A stretch of 61,775 nucleotides of DNA, from assembly GCA_030425685.1 (NCBI GenBank), contig JAUIAD010000024.1, positions 1-61,775 of the forward strand, given 5' to 3'. Positions 37,517-45,382 of the stretch are shown one piece after another. Numbering within the stretch: the first letter of the stretch is position 1; each line of letters begins with the position of its first letter. The notes beneath the pieces are model-generated. The model had not been told where the DNA came from. It did not search any database and saw nothing but the letters and a program-made list of their open reading frames with translations. Made by a program: the position numbers and the translations under genes. This stretch comes from Gammaproteobacteria bacterium (GTDB lineage: Bacteria; Pseudomonadota; Gammaproteobacteria; Coxiellales; Coxiellaceae).

Positions 37517-39361
37517 ATGGCAAGAGATTCTTCAAATTCAAGCATAGCTATGCAGCATTTCAAAAAGGCCGAAGGATTTAATGAAAAAACAATAAAGATC
37601 CTCGAAATGATAGCAGTGGGTGCTCCAACATCAGAAATCTACTGTGCGATTGCCTTATTGTATGAGACACGCCATCCCGGGATGCGTTGTTCTATGCTTG
37701 AGTTAGAGGACGGAAAACTACTGCATGGCGGCGCCCCCAGCCTGCCAAAAGAATATTGCGAACAAGTTCATGGTCTTGAATATGGTCCCAATGTTGGATC
37801 ATGTGGCACAGCTACTTATACCGGCAAAAGGTGTATTGTTGAAAATATTGAAACCGATCCCAGATGGGAAAAAATAAAGCATATTGCTTTGCCTCATGGC
37901 ATGCGCTGCTGTTGGTCAGAACCGATTATAAGTTCCCAAGGAAATGTATTAGGTGCCTTCGGAATGTATTACGACCACCCTGGGACTCCGAATGAAGAAG
38001 AATCTAAAGACCTAACTGCTGCTGCCAGACTTACTTCCATTGTTATGGAGCGTGATCATAATCATAAACGTATTGAGGAATTAGCTTATGTTGATACATT
38101 AACTAAGTTGGCTAGTCGTGCGTATTTTCATCAATACATAGAGCGCTTAATAAATTCATCAAAACGCTATGGTCGTAGATTTAGTTTACTTTATATTGAC
38201 CTGGATGGCTTTAAACACATTAATGATTCCATGGGCCACAGTGCGGGAGATGATGTTTTAAGAACTGTTTCCAAGCGATTAAAAGAGACATGTCAAGATG
38301 TAGACTTTATCGCAAGACTCTGTGGTGATGAGTTCGCCTTGGTTATAGAGGGTGAAGAAGACACCAGCAATACAATATGTCTAGCACAACGCTGTATCGA
38401 TGCTATTGGCAAACCAATGCTTATACAAGATACTAAGCATATACTTACTTGTAGCATTGGTATCGCTCAATTTCCTAACGATGGTAAAAATGCCTTAGAT
38501 TTATTAAAGTCTGCAGACACCGCCCTTTATTCAGCTAAAGAAAAAGGGAAAAATTGCTATTTATTTTATGAATTAAAATTAATGGAGAAAGTGAAGTACA
38601 AATTCAAGTTTGAGCATGCGCTTCGAGAAGCGCTTGACAAAGAGCAGATTTCATTGCTTTATCAAGCCAAAGTGGATATTAATTCTAACAAAGTGGTTGG
38701 CGTTGAAGCCTTAGCTCGTTGGCGTCATCCTGAATTCGATCATTCTTCACCTACGGAATTTATTGATGTAGCTGAGCGCATAGGCATCATTAAGCCTATA
38801 ACAGAATGGATATTATATAAGGCTTGCTATCAGGCGGCTGAGTGGAAAAAATCTAAAGCTCAACCAATAACAATAGCCGTTAATATCTCACCGAGTCTTT
38901 TCCTGAATAATGATATTGTCACTTTGGTTAAACAAGTTCTTAAAGATACAGGCATTAAACCAAGCATGTTAGAACTAGAAGTGACTGAAAATGTGATGCA
39001 AACGAATCCTGAGAATATATCTGTTTTTAAAGAACTAAAGAATCTAGGTGTCCATTTAGCTATTGATGATTTTGGTGCAGGATATTCGTCATTCGCATCA
39101 TTAAAACATATTGAAATTGATACCATAAAGATAGATCAATATTTTATTGATGACATGTTAGGTGATCACCATACCAAATTTCTTATCTCTTCAATGATCG
39201 ATATTGCTCATAACTTTGGATATAAAATTGTAGCTGAAGGAGTAGAAACAAACGAACAGTTACTGGCACTTAAAGAATTAGGCTGTGATATAGTACAAGG
39301 CCACCTATTCAGTAAACCAGTCTCAGAAAAGGAATTGCTTGCGGTTGTGGCTCAATTTTGA
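37517..39361 (+). CDS. GAF-GGDEF-EAL cyclic-di-GMP protein
   Basis: The ATG at 37517 follows GGAG by six bases; the frame opens 45 bp earlier with TTG. A GAF sensor (about 20-180; GSCGTATYTGKRCIVENIET) leads into a GGDEF domain whose signature is CGDEF (269-273), changing the first glycine. The EAL domain shows EAL at 397-399, the TENVMQTNP region and AIDDFGAGYSSFASL. The C-terminal VQGHLFSKP motif is intact. I infer likely phosphodiesterase activity; the cyclase is uncertain because of the altered first residue. The protein is soluble. It stands alone upstream of a membrane-protein gene. Confidence 0.88.
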   Translation: MARDSSNSSIAMQHFKKAEGFNEKTIKILEMIAVGAPTSEIYCAIALLYETRHPGMRCSMLELEDGKLLHGGAPSLPKEYCEQVHGLEYGPNVGSCGTATYTGKRCIVENIETDPRWEKIKHIALPHGMRCCWSEPIISSQGNVLGAFGMYYDHPGTPNEEESKDLTAAARLTSIVMERDHNHKRIEELAYVDTLTKLASRAYFHQYIERLINSSKRYGRRFSLLYIDLDGFKHINDSMGHSAGDDVLRTVSKRLKETCQDVDFIARLCGDEFALVIEGEEDTSNTICLAQRCIDAIGKPMLIQDTKHILTCSIGIAQFPNDGKNALDLLKSADTALYSAKEKGKNCYLFYELKLMEKVKYKFKFEHALREALDKEQISLLYQAKVDINSNKVVGVEALARWRHPEFDHSSPTEFIDVAERIGIIKPITEWILYKACYQAAEWKKSKAQPITIAVNISPSLFLNNDIVTLVKQVLKDTGIKPSMLELEVTENVMQTNPENISVFKELKNLGVHLAIDDFGAGYSSFASLKHIEIDTIKIDQYFIDDMLGDHHTKFLISSMIDIAHNFGYKIVAEGVETNEQLLALKELGCDIVQGHLFSKPVSEKELLAVVAQF

Positions 39362-39459
39362 GCTCCAGTATGAAAAACAGAAGAATGCTAGTAGTATTCA
39401 AAGTAATGTACTCATTTTGTTAACAAACAGAAATTTTTTAAGGCAACTTTAGTCATGTA

Positions 39460-40281
39460 ATGATACCATGTAATACTGTATTAACTAAGCGATTGATAAC
39501 CATGCCACTTTTCGACCCTAGAAATCAAGACTCAAAATGTAGCAAATTTTTAAATGGTCTTTTCACTGTTACTGAAGAAATACCATCCGCTATAAATTTA
39601 AATATTGCTTTGAAGTTATTGTTAATAGGCACAGCGCTGACCACGACCAGTGTGCTTGCGATAGCTGCATCACCAATGATAGTTTTACCTATACTTCACT
39701 ATTTTGGTCATCGTTCACTATCAAAAAAAATAAGTGACGATGTTAAAAATAGACTTCAATCTATGAACTATACCTTTGCTGATAGCGCAACTAGCTCACG
39801 CCTCACATTCGGGACATTTTTGTATACTCATATAGAGAATAATAGTAATTTCAAGATTGAAAGCTGCATGCAGGATGGGACATTGTTTGAAATGGAAATT
39901 GATTGCTTACCTGAAAATTGCGAAACTGGAGTTACATTTAATCAGCTGCCGCATACTATGCGAGCCAACCTTCTAATAGAAAGCCGATCAGCATGTCTGC
40001 GCAAAGCCGATCAATACTCTATAAATACTCGCCGTATGGCCGTTGTTTTCAGTGTCGCTGCTATCACGGCAGCCAGTTCAACTGGCGTAGGCCTTATTCC
40101 GGTCTTACTAATTGCCGCAGTGATACTTTCAATACTACCTCCGTTAGCTGCGAATTATGGCGCTAAAAAGTCCTTTGAAAATGAACAGCCGCCATCACCT
40201 GGATGTTTTTCTTTCCTTAGAGGAAACTCATCGCCAGCAAGGCAAGAACCAGATTCTACGAATACTCCATTATTAAACTAA
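39460..40281 (+). CDS. Unknown membrane protein with two hydrophobic hairpins
   Basis: The 273-aa frame may start at the first ATG or at 39502 (MPLFDPRNQD); no ribosome binding site decides. A long hydrophobic stretch (about 47-82) and another (about 196-232) each could form a two-helix hairpin. A polar domain of about 110 residues separates them and holds three cysteines. The C-terminus is Pro/Ser-rich (SPARQEPDSTNTPLLN). No family is recognised. Two hairpin anchors with polar ends are compatible with a membrane-targeted effector, by inference only. Confidence 0.55.
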   Translation: MIPCNTVLTKRLITMPLFDPRNQDSKCSKFLNGLFTVTEEIPSAINLNIALKLLLIGTALTTTSVLAIAASPMIVLPILHYFGHRSLSKKISDDVKNRLQSMNYTFADSATSSRLTFGTFLYTHIENNSNFKIESCMQDGTLFEMEIDCLPENCETGVTFNQLPHTMRANLLIESRSACLRKADQYSINTRRMAVVFSVAAITAASSTGVGLIPVLLIAAVILSILPPLAANYGAKKSFENEQPPSPGCFSFLRGNSSPARQEPDSTNTPLLN

Positions 40282-40412
40282 TATATAGTTTCTATGCGCA
40301 ATAGATAATAACCTGAACTAACATCAAATTAGATTATTGTCTATAGCTCACACATATATAAAGCCAACCAATCACACTATTTTAATTTAGCAACGACGAG
40401 CACATTATTTTT

Positions 40413-40445
40413 CAACTTCGGGCGGCCTGCGGCACCGTGAAGTTG
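40413..40445. terminator. GC-rich hairpin downstream of the biosynthetic cluster
   Basis: CAACTTC (40413-40419) pairs with GAAGTTG (40439-40445), enclosing a GC-rich loop that can itself fold (GGCGGCCTGCGGC). It lies 70 bp beyond the DUF3326 gene end and may be one of two consecutive transcription stops. Confidence 0.4.
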
Positions 40446-40471
40446 CAACACTGTAATGTTACTTTTCCTGG

Positions 40472-40506
40472 TCAGCTGAGGTGTTCTTCAAAACACGCTC
40501 AGCTGA
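40472..40506 (-). terminator. Strong hairpin after the DUF3326 gene
   Basis: On the minus strand, TCAGCTGAG.GTGTT pairs with AACACCTCAGCTGA around a short loop. It begins about 9 bp after the DUF3326 stop codon. Position and strength fit the end of the leftward operon of the cluster. Confidence 0.6.
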
Positions 40507-40514
40507 AAAGATGA

Positions 40515-41822
40515 TTATCCTATTGACTGAGCACGCATAAGCGGACGAGATACACTTTCTATTGAAATCCCAGCACGTAAGGCGGTGACAACGCCAACAG
40601 CTTCCAAATAGGTATCCACCTCAATCACATTCTTCATTTGCATTTTCTGATTATTTACATTTAGAATAGTCGCATTCTCTTTGACTGCTATTAACGGTAT
40701 ATCATTGTACTCAGCAATCAAAGCAGGTATCCCACCCAAGCAATCTGCAGGCATAATAATCGCACCGATATTATTTAGAGAGATTAGATGATTAGGGACA
40801 TTATCTAAGTTTGCAATAGACTTAAGCTGAGGGGCTTTATTTAGCCCTTTAAGCACAGAAAAATAATGCGGCGTTGAAATAAACTCAGCAGATGCACGCG
40901 GGTTATCTGTGGTGACTTCTTTTAACTGTTGATAGTATGGCAATGGTGCGTGTGCTGTTGGCACTCTAAATATTTTAGAAATTAGATGCGTAATGATCGC
41001 CTCAATACCACCTGAAGGGTTTGGTATTTTACCTTGTAAGTGTTGGGCAAACATCTCCTTGGTGACGCCATGTATCACAGAGACACCACCAATAGCATTG
41101 GCACCCTGCTCTAATAGTTTTTCCACGGCATTTAATACACACTCTGGATTTAAGATCGTGCCAACAGCACACCCTGCATCAGACCATTCGATATTAACAC
41201 CTAACTCTTCCTGCATCGATAAATAAGATTTACATGAGATACCCTTAACAGCTCTTGCTGCATTAAGCGTATTAATCACATAATCAGCTTGTGCGGCTCC
41301 AGTGCCATCAATAAAGGTTCCAATGGTATTGCTTCTGACTGGTAATAATCCTACATGCCCGAGAAGAAAGTCATCTAAACTTTTCCCCTCAACATAAAAT
41401 ATGTTATCGGCCATTTCATTAATTTCAGAAGCATTCACTGTATTTGGATGCGTCACAACAAAATCAACACTAGAGGCTAACAAGTTGGTTACCGGTGTGG
41501 CATCACCAGCAAAGCCGCCATATTCACACCGCACACCAGTTGGAATAATTTGCACTATTCCAAAGGTGTTAGTTTGGTGCGTTTTTCTATTGGGCTCGAG
41601 GATTTCCATTTTCGCAAAATTACTGGCATAACGGTGATCAGCACTATAATGTATTGTTGTTGCTTCTACAGTGACATTATCATTATCAACATCCGTAATG
41701 GAGAATCTAAGTGGATAAATATTATCTGCAAATAGGTTAGCAAGGTTATCTGATATTTGCCTTAACCAACTTTGACGCTGCTTAACTTTTAACTGGTAGC
41801 TTTTATTTTTTATGACAATCAT
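40515..41822 (-). CDS. DUF3326 family protein of the biosynthetic cluster
   Basis: The 435-aa product matches DUF3326: GIVQIIPTGVRCEYGGFAGD, ATPVTNLLASSVDFVVTHPN, FYVEGKSLDDFLLGHVGLLP, and NPECVLNAVEKLLEQGANAI. The family is best known from cyanobacteria and its reaction is not established as far as I know. Its start overlaps the end of the GNAT-like gene by 20 bp, so the two are co-translated. As the last gene of a four-gene unit with an oxygenase and an ATP-grasp ligase, it probably serves the same pathway. It is a useful marker of an unusual cluster. Confidence 0.8.
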   Translation of the reverse strand: MIVIKNKSYQLKVKQRQSWLRQISDNLANLFADNIYPLRFSITDVDNDNVTVEATTIHYSADHRYASNFAKMEILEPNRKTHQTNTFGIVQIIPTGVRCEYGGFAGDATPVTNLLASSVDFVVTHPNTVNASEINEMADNIFYVEGKSLDDFLLGHVGLLPVRSNTIGTFIDGTGAAQADYVINTLNAARAVKGISCKSYLSMQEELGVNIEWSDAGCAVGTILNPECVLNAVEKLLEQGANAIGGVSVIHGVTKEMFAQHLQGKIPNPSGGIEAIITHLISKIFRVPTAHAPLPYYQQLKEVTTDNPRASAEFISTPHYFSVLKGLNKAPQLKSIANLDNVPNHLISLNNIGAIIMPADCLGGIPALIAEYNDIPLIAVKENATILNVNNQKMQMKNVIEVDTYLEAVGVVTALRAGISIESVSRPLMRAQSIG

Positions 41823-42885
41823 AATAGGCCTTTGTGGTGTAGTTAGAAATTGATAGGTAACATCGTATTAACATTCTTTTTACACAACTTAAATGTTGAT
41901 AGTAAAAAACATGATATTCTGGTGTTGAGCGGCATCCACGTTTTTTTTTAAAATCAAATACTCCTGAGCTAAAATTACAAAGCAGATTATTGTCTATACT
42001 ATAACTAAATATAGTACTACATATCTGCCTGTATAGCCCTAGCTGTGGAGGTAACGTGAGATCATAGCCTATGCAAGGCGATTGAATCACCCCATCAAGA
42101 TGTTCAATAATAACAAAAGCATCAATTGTGTTCTTTTTCAGATACAGAATTTCAAAAGCATCATCCTCTAACACTTTTTTAAAAAAATCCGTTGTGTATT
42201 GTGGATTATCTTTATTGTACTTTTCAATATAGAGCATGGTATAAAGCTCGTGAATTCTAGCTATTTCGGAGTTAGTTAAGTCCTTAGTTGAGCATAAGGT
42301 ATAATCAGAATCAACCAATAATTGCTTATCTTTTTTCAGATTAGCTCTCTCCTTAGGCTTATGATTAGCCTTTGGATTAAAGTGTGCAACTTTCCTTGAA
42401 ATCATCAACTGACATTGAACACTAGTTAATGCATCTAGAATTGTTTTATTGTGCTGATAATTTAACGAACGGAACATGATGGGTCGTTTGGCATGCTTGC
42501 TTTGAATCTCGTTTATAATCGCAACAACATCATTAAGCTGTTTAGGCCATAATGAAGTTGAAAACATCTTATTGTTAACTTGCACACAATCCTCAATACC
42601 AGCTAATTTCTCAAAATAATTTCTAGCTAGTAAAAATAGCGAATTCTTACAGCGACGCAACAATCCAACGCTAGCAAGATTCTTAAATGAATTTTTCAGT
42701 AGTAAATTCAAAGATGAAAATGAAGTAATCCAACACGTTGAGCTTGTATTTATAAATACAGAAATTTTATCATTGTTATTATAAACGCCACTTATGGTGC
42801 CGCTAATATTTTTAACATAGTGATTAATGTTATTATTTTTATGCTGGACAAATGGCCATTGTTTAATGTTAGTTAAATATTTCAT
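41803..42885 (-). CDS. GNAT-like acyltransferase (putative)
   Basis: The 360-aa soluble product shows a pattern seen in peptidogenic and FemAB/GNAT-type proteins. An alpha/beta core with LTNSEIARIHELYTMLYIEK is followed by FEILYLKKNTIDAFVIIEHL, and IGYDLTLPPQLGLYRQICST then FSSGVFDFKKKRG. The assignment rests on this fold-like pattern and is tentative. It lies three bases from the ATP-grasp gene upstream and overlaps the DUF3326 gene downstream, which ties it to the cluster. Transfer of an acyl or aminoacyl group onto the product is a reasonable guess. Confidence 0.5.
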   Translation of the reverse strand: MKYLTNIKQWPFVQHKNNNINHYVKNISGTISGVYNNNDKISVFINTSSTCWITSFSSLNLLLKNSFKNLASVGLLRRCKNSLFLLARNYFEKLAGIEDCVQVNNKMFSTSLWPKQLNDVVAIINEIQSKHAKRPIMFRSLNYQHNKTILDALTSVQCQLMISRKVAHFNPKANHKPKERANLKKDKQLLVDSDYTLCSTKDLTNSEIARIHELYTMLYIEKYNKDNPQYTTDFFKKVLEDDAFEILYLKKNTIDAFVIIEHLDGVIQSPCIGYDLTLPPQLGLYRQICSTIFSYSIDNNLLCNFSSGVFDFKKKRGCRSTPEYHVFYYQHLSCVKRMLIRCYLSISNYTTKAYYDCHKK

Positions 42886-42888
42886 AGC

Positions 42889-44139
42889 TTATTGTAATAT
42901 TGAGTGATATAAATCTATCTCCATTTCCCGTAAGCACATATAATCGTCCTGCAATTCATTTACACTATCAGACATTAAAGTAATATACCCTGGACGCCCA
43001 ATAGAAGCATCAGTTTTTAGTAGCAAGTCACCTTTCTTCACATTAAATTTAACGCTCTTGACACTATCCAGCGCTAAGAACATATCGGCATTTGGCGCTT
43101 GATTGACGGTACCGCTGATAGGCGAACTGAGATAAACAAGCCACATTTTCTTTTGTTTTAGGTTTTTGCAACTCTCTATTTTTTTATTAAATAAAGAGGG
43201 TGACACATATGTTTCTACCGCTAGTGATAGCTGACTGTATTGTTGGCACTCTTTGACAATAGAAAAATCTAGCAAACCCGATATTCTTGCATTTACCTCA
43301 ATTAACTTTATACCATTTGGAGTGCATTTTACTTCAGTATGTGCTGGTCCATTATTTAATTCAACTGCATCCAGTACGCTTTTAACATAGTTGGAAATAC
43401 TTAAAAAAGTGTCATCTTCCTTTCTTATTAGTTCTGCGTATTGATCTGTAGATATGGTATTGGCTTTACCACCCACACCACGCCATATATCTGTGATAAA
43501 GTGTTCACCATTGCAACTAACGGTATTTACAAAATACTCATCACCGTGCAAATATTCTTGTATGACAAGGCTATCATTGGAAAAACCAATATAGTTTTTT
43601 TGATTAATCGTATTTTTGAAATGCTCTACAATTTCATTTTTATTATGACAAATTGCCACACTATCGGATGAAGCTGATAAAGTAGGTTTTAATATTACTT
43701 TCTGCTGTCCAAAATTGGCATACCAATTTAGAATAGGCTCTAATTTATTTGCACAAAACTGTTGAGCACAAGGGACATTGTTTTTACGTAAAGCTTCTAC
43801 CATTAAAAATTTATTTCTGCGAATTTTTGTTGTTGCATGATTATTTTTTAAAACATCGAAGTGGCTAGCAACTAAATCGGTCAACTCAACACCCGTTTCG
43901 GATCCTGCTATAACAGCTTTAATGTTATACTTATTAAGTTGATGCAATAATTCATTAATATTCCCTCTGTATATAATATTTTCAATATATAACGACTCAT
44001 TCAAATGACGATGCACACTAGGCGCGCGCTCAGTATCAACATGCAAACATTGATACCCTACTCTATTAAAAGCAGGCGCGTAATAAGCACCACTTAAAAA
44101 TGCGTCTACAATAATTATTACTTCTTTGCCACCAGTCAT
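42889..44139 (-). CDS. ATP-grasp ligase
   Basis: The 416-aa protein has the ATP-grasp layout. An N-terminal Rossmann-like region (VIIIVDAFLSGAYYAPAFNR) leads into NKFLMVEALRKNNVPC, the ATP-binding KVILKPTLSASSDSVAIC, IQEYLHGDEYFVNTVSCNGE and the metal-binding GIKLIEVNARISG. This arrangement is that of amino-acid ligases of the carbamoyl-phosphate-synthase-like ATP-grasp group. It is 11 bp downstream of the oxygenase gene and 3 bp before the GNAT-like gene. In this cluster it probably joins an amino acid or small acid to an amine using ATP. Substrates are unknown. Confidence 0.85.
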   Translation of the reverse strand: MTGGKEVIIIVDAFLSGAYYAPAFNRVGYQCLHVDTERAPSVHRHLNESLYIENIIYRGNINELLHQLNKYNIKAVIAGSETGVELTDLVASHFDVLKNNHATTKIRRNKFLMVEALRKNNVPCAQQFCANKLEPILNWYANFGQQKVILKPTLSASSDSVAICHNKNEIVEHFKNTINQKNYIGFSNDSLVIQEYLHGDEYFVNTVSCNGEHFITDIWRGVGGKANTISTDQYAELIRKEDDTFLSISNYVKSVLDAVELNNGPAHTEVKCTPNGIKLIEVNARISGLLDFSIVKECQQYSQLSLAVETYVSPSLFNKKIESCKNLKQKKMWLVYLSSPISGTVNQAPNADMFLALDSVKSVKFNVKKGDLLLKTDASIGRPGYITLMSDSVNELQDDYMCLREMEIDLYHSILQ

Positions 44140-44150
44140 AATGCAACTTA

Positions 44151-45098
44151 TTACCCTTTAAATGAATACATTGATCTAAGGTTTTTTTCTATAAGTTGTC
44201 CATAACTATACGAGCCTAAACTATCACTGCTGGCATTATCAAAGGTGCAATCAAATGCATTTAATTTGCTATCTAAATTGCAGTCAAAGAAAAAGGGAAT
44301 GGAGTATCGGCGTCGGCCGCTTTTATTAATGACGCGATGCAGTGATGCCTTCAATTTTTCTTGGCTCCATAGCGATAATACTTTACCAACATTGAGTACT
44401 AATGAATTGTCAACGGGAGGCACATCAACCCATTTGCCATCTATTTCTGCTTGCAAACCTCCATTATTATCTTGTAGCAATAGCGTAAAGCAGCCAAGAT
44501 CCACATGTGGATTTAACCCATATAAATCATCTAGAGGCGCTTGTGAATAACAAAGAAGTCGCAATATGATGGTTGGGTCATTAAAAAATTTAGCAAGGCC
44601 ATTAGGGTTTAGACCCATTGCCATAGAAAATACAGGTAACAGTTTATGACATAGCGCTGACAGCGCGTTTTTATATTCTAACAGCAATGATTTAAAGTGC
44701 TGCGGTTGATTCGGCCATTGTTGCACGCCTGAAAAAGGATGATTTTTCCATGCTTTAGCGGAACAGATAATTGGTTTATTATGATAAAAAAATGAATCAC
44801 TTTGATTTTGTTTTCTAATTCCTTTGCCATTACTCGTTGTTATTTCTCGACTATTCGGAATATACCCAGAAAAATGGTCATTAAACTCAATTTTACGTTT
44901 TTCTTCGTTTGGTAGCTGATGAAATTCATCGGAAAGTCTAAGAATAGCTGAGAATAGTTGAGGTGGAATATTGTGATTTATTAAATAGCTGACACCTGCT
45001 GTGCTATAAACGTCTTTAATTTGGTTTACCAGTTTATTTAAACTATTTCCCTTACCTATAAATAAATCCTTTAGATCTATTACCGGAATGCTACCCAT
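44151..45098 (-). CDS. 2-oxoglutarate/Fe(II) oxygenase, isopenicillin N synthase-like
   Basis: The 315-aa product starts IPVIDLKDL, the usual N-terminus of this family. The iron ligands are visible: H198 and D200 in NPHVDLGCFTLL, H254 in SLHRVIN, and the 2-oxoglutarate Arg region RRRYSIPFFF. LLLQDNNGGLQAEIDGKWVD is the family's typical core strand pair. It is the first gene of the leftward unit, divergent from the NRPS gene across 284 bp that should hold both promoters. Hydroxylation, desaturation or ring closure of an amino acid-derived substrate is likely; the exact reaction is not readable. Confidence 0.88.
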   Translation of the reverse strand: MGSIPVIDLKDLFIGKGNSLNKLVNQIKDVYSTAGVSYLINHNIPPQLFSAILRLSDEFHQLPNEEKRKIEFNDHFSGYIPNSREITTSNGKGIRKQNQSDSFFYHNKPIICSAKAWKNHPFSGVQQWPNQPQHFKSLLLEYKNALSALCHKLLPVFSMAMGLNPNGLAKFFNDPTIILRLLCYSQAPLDDLYGLNPHVDLGCFTLLLQDNNGGLQAEIDGKWVDVPPVDNSLVLNVGKVLSLWSQEKLKASLHRVINKSGRRRYSIPFFFDCNLDSKLNAFDCTFDNASSDSLGSYSYGQLIEKNLRSMYSFKG

Positions 45099-45382
45099 AC
45101 CTCATCTAGCCTATTTTGGTTTAACCTTAACGAATTATACAAGCCACTCCTCTATCGATCAATTAATACACAGAAAATAGAGCTGTATATAGATGTTTAT
45201 ACTCTAAATTCACCTATGGGAAACCATCGCAAATATGCGCTATAAATCATCATGTTACAACACAATTATGTGCTAACCACATTAGAAAGGAGTAATTATT
45301 GTCCATTTCATCTTGCTTTCGCATATTAAGAATGGTTAAATTAAGCGCAGTTTGGGCTTCGTTTAAATGAGATGTATAGATT
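45099..45382. promoter_or_regulatory. Divergent intergenic region of the biosynthetic cluster
   Basis: This 284-bp AT-rich gap separates the divergent oxygenase and NRPS genes and must contain the promoters of both units. I see no reliable -35/-10 pair or operator. A purine-rich stretch GAGATG lies upstream of the NRPS ATG but is too far to be a strong ribosome binding site. Confidence 0.4.
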
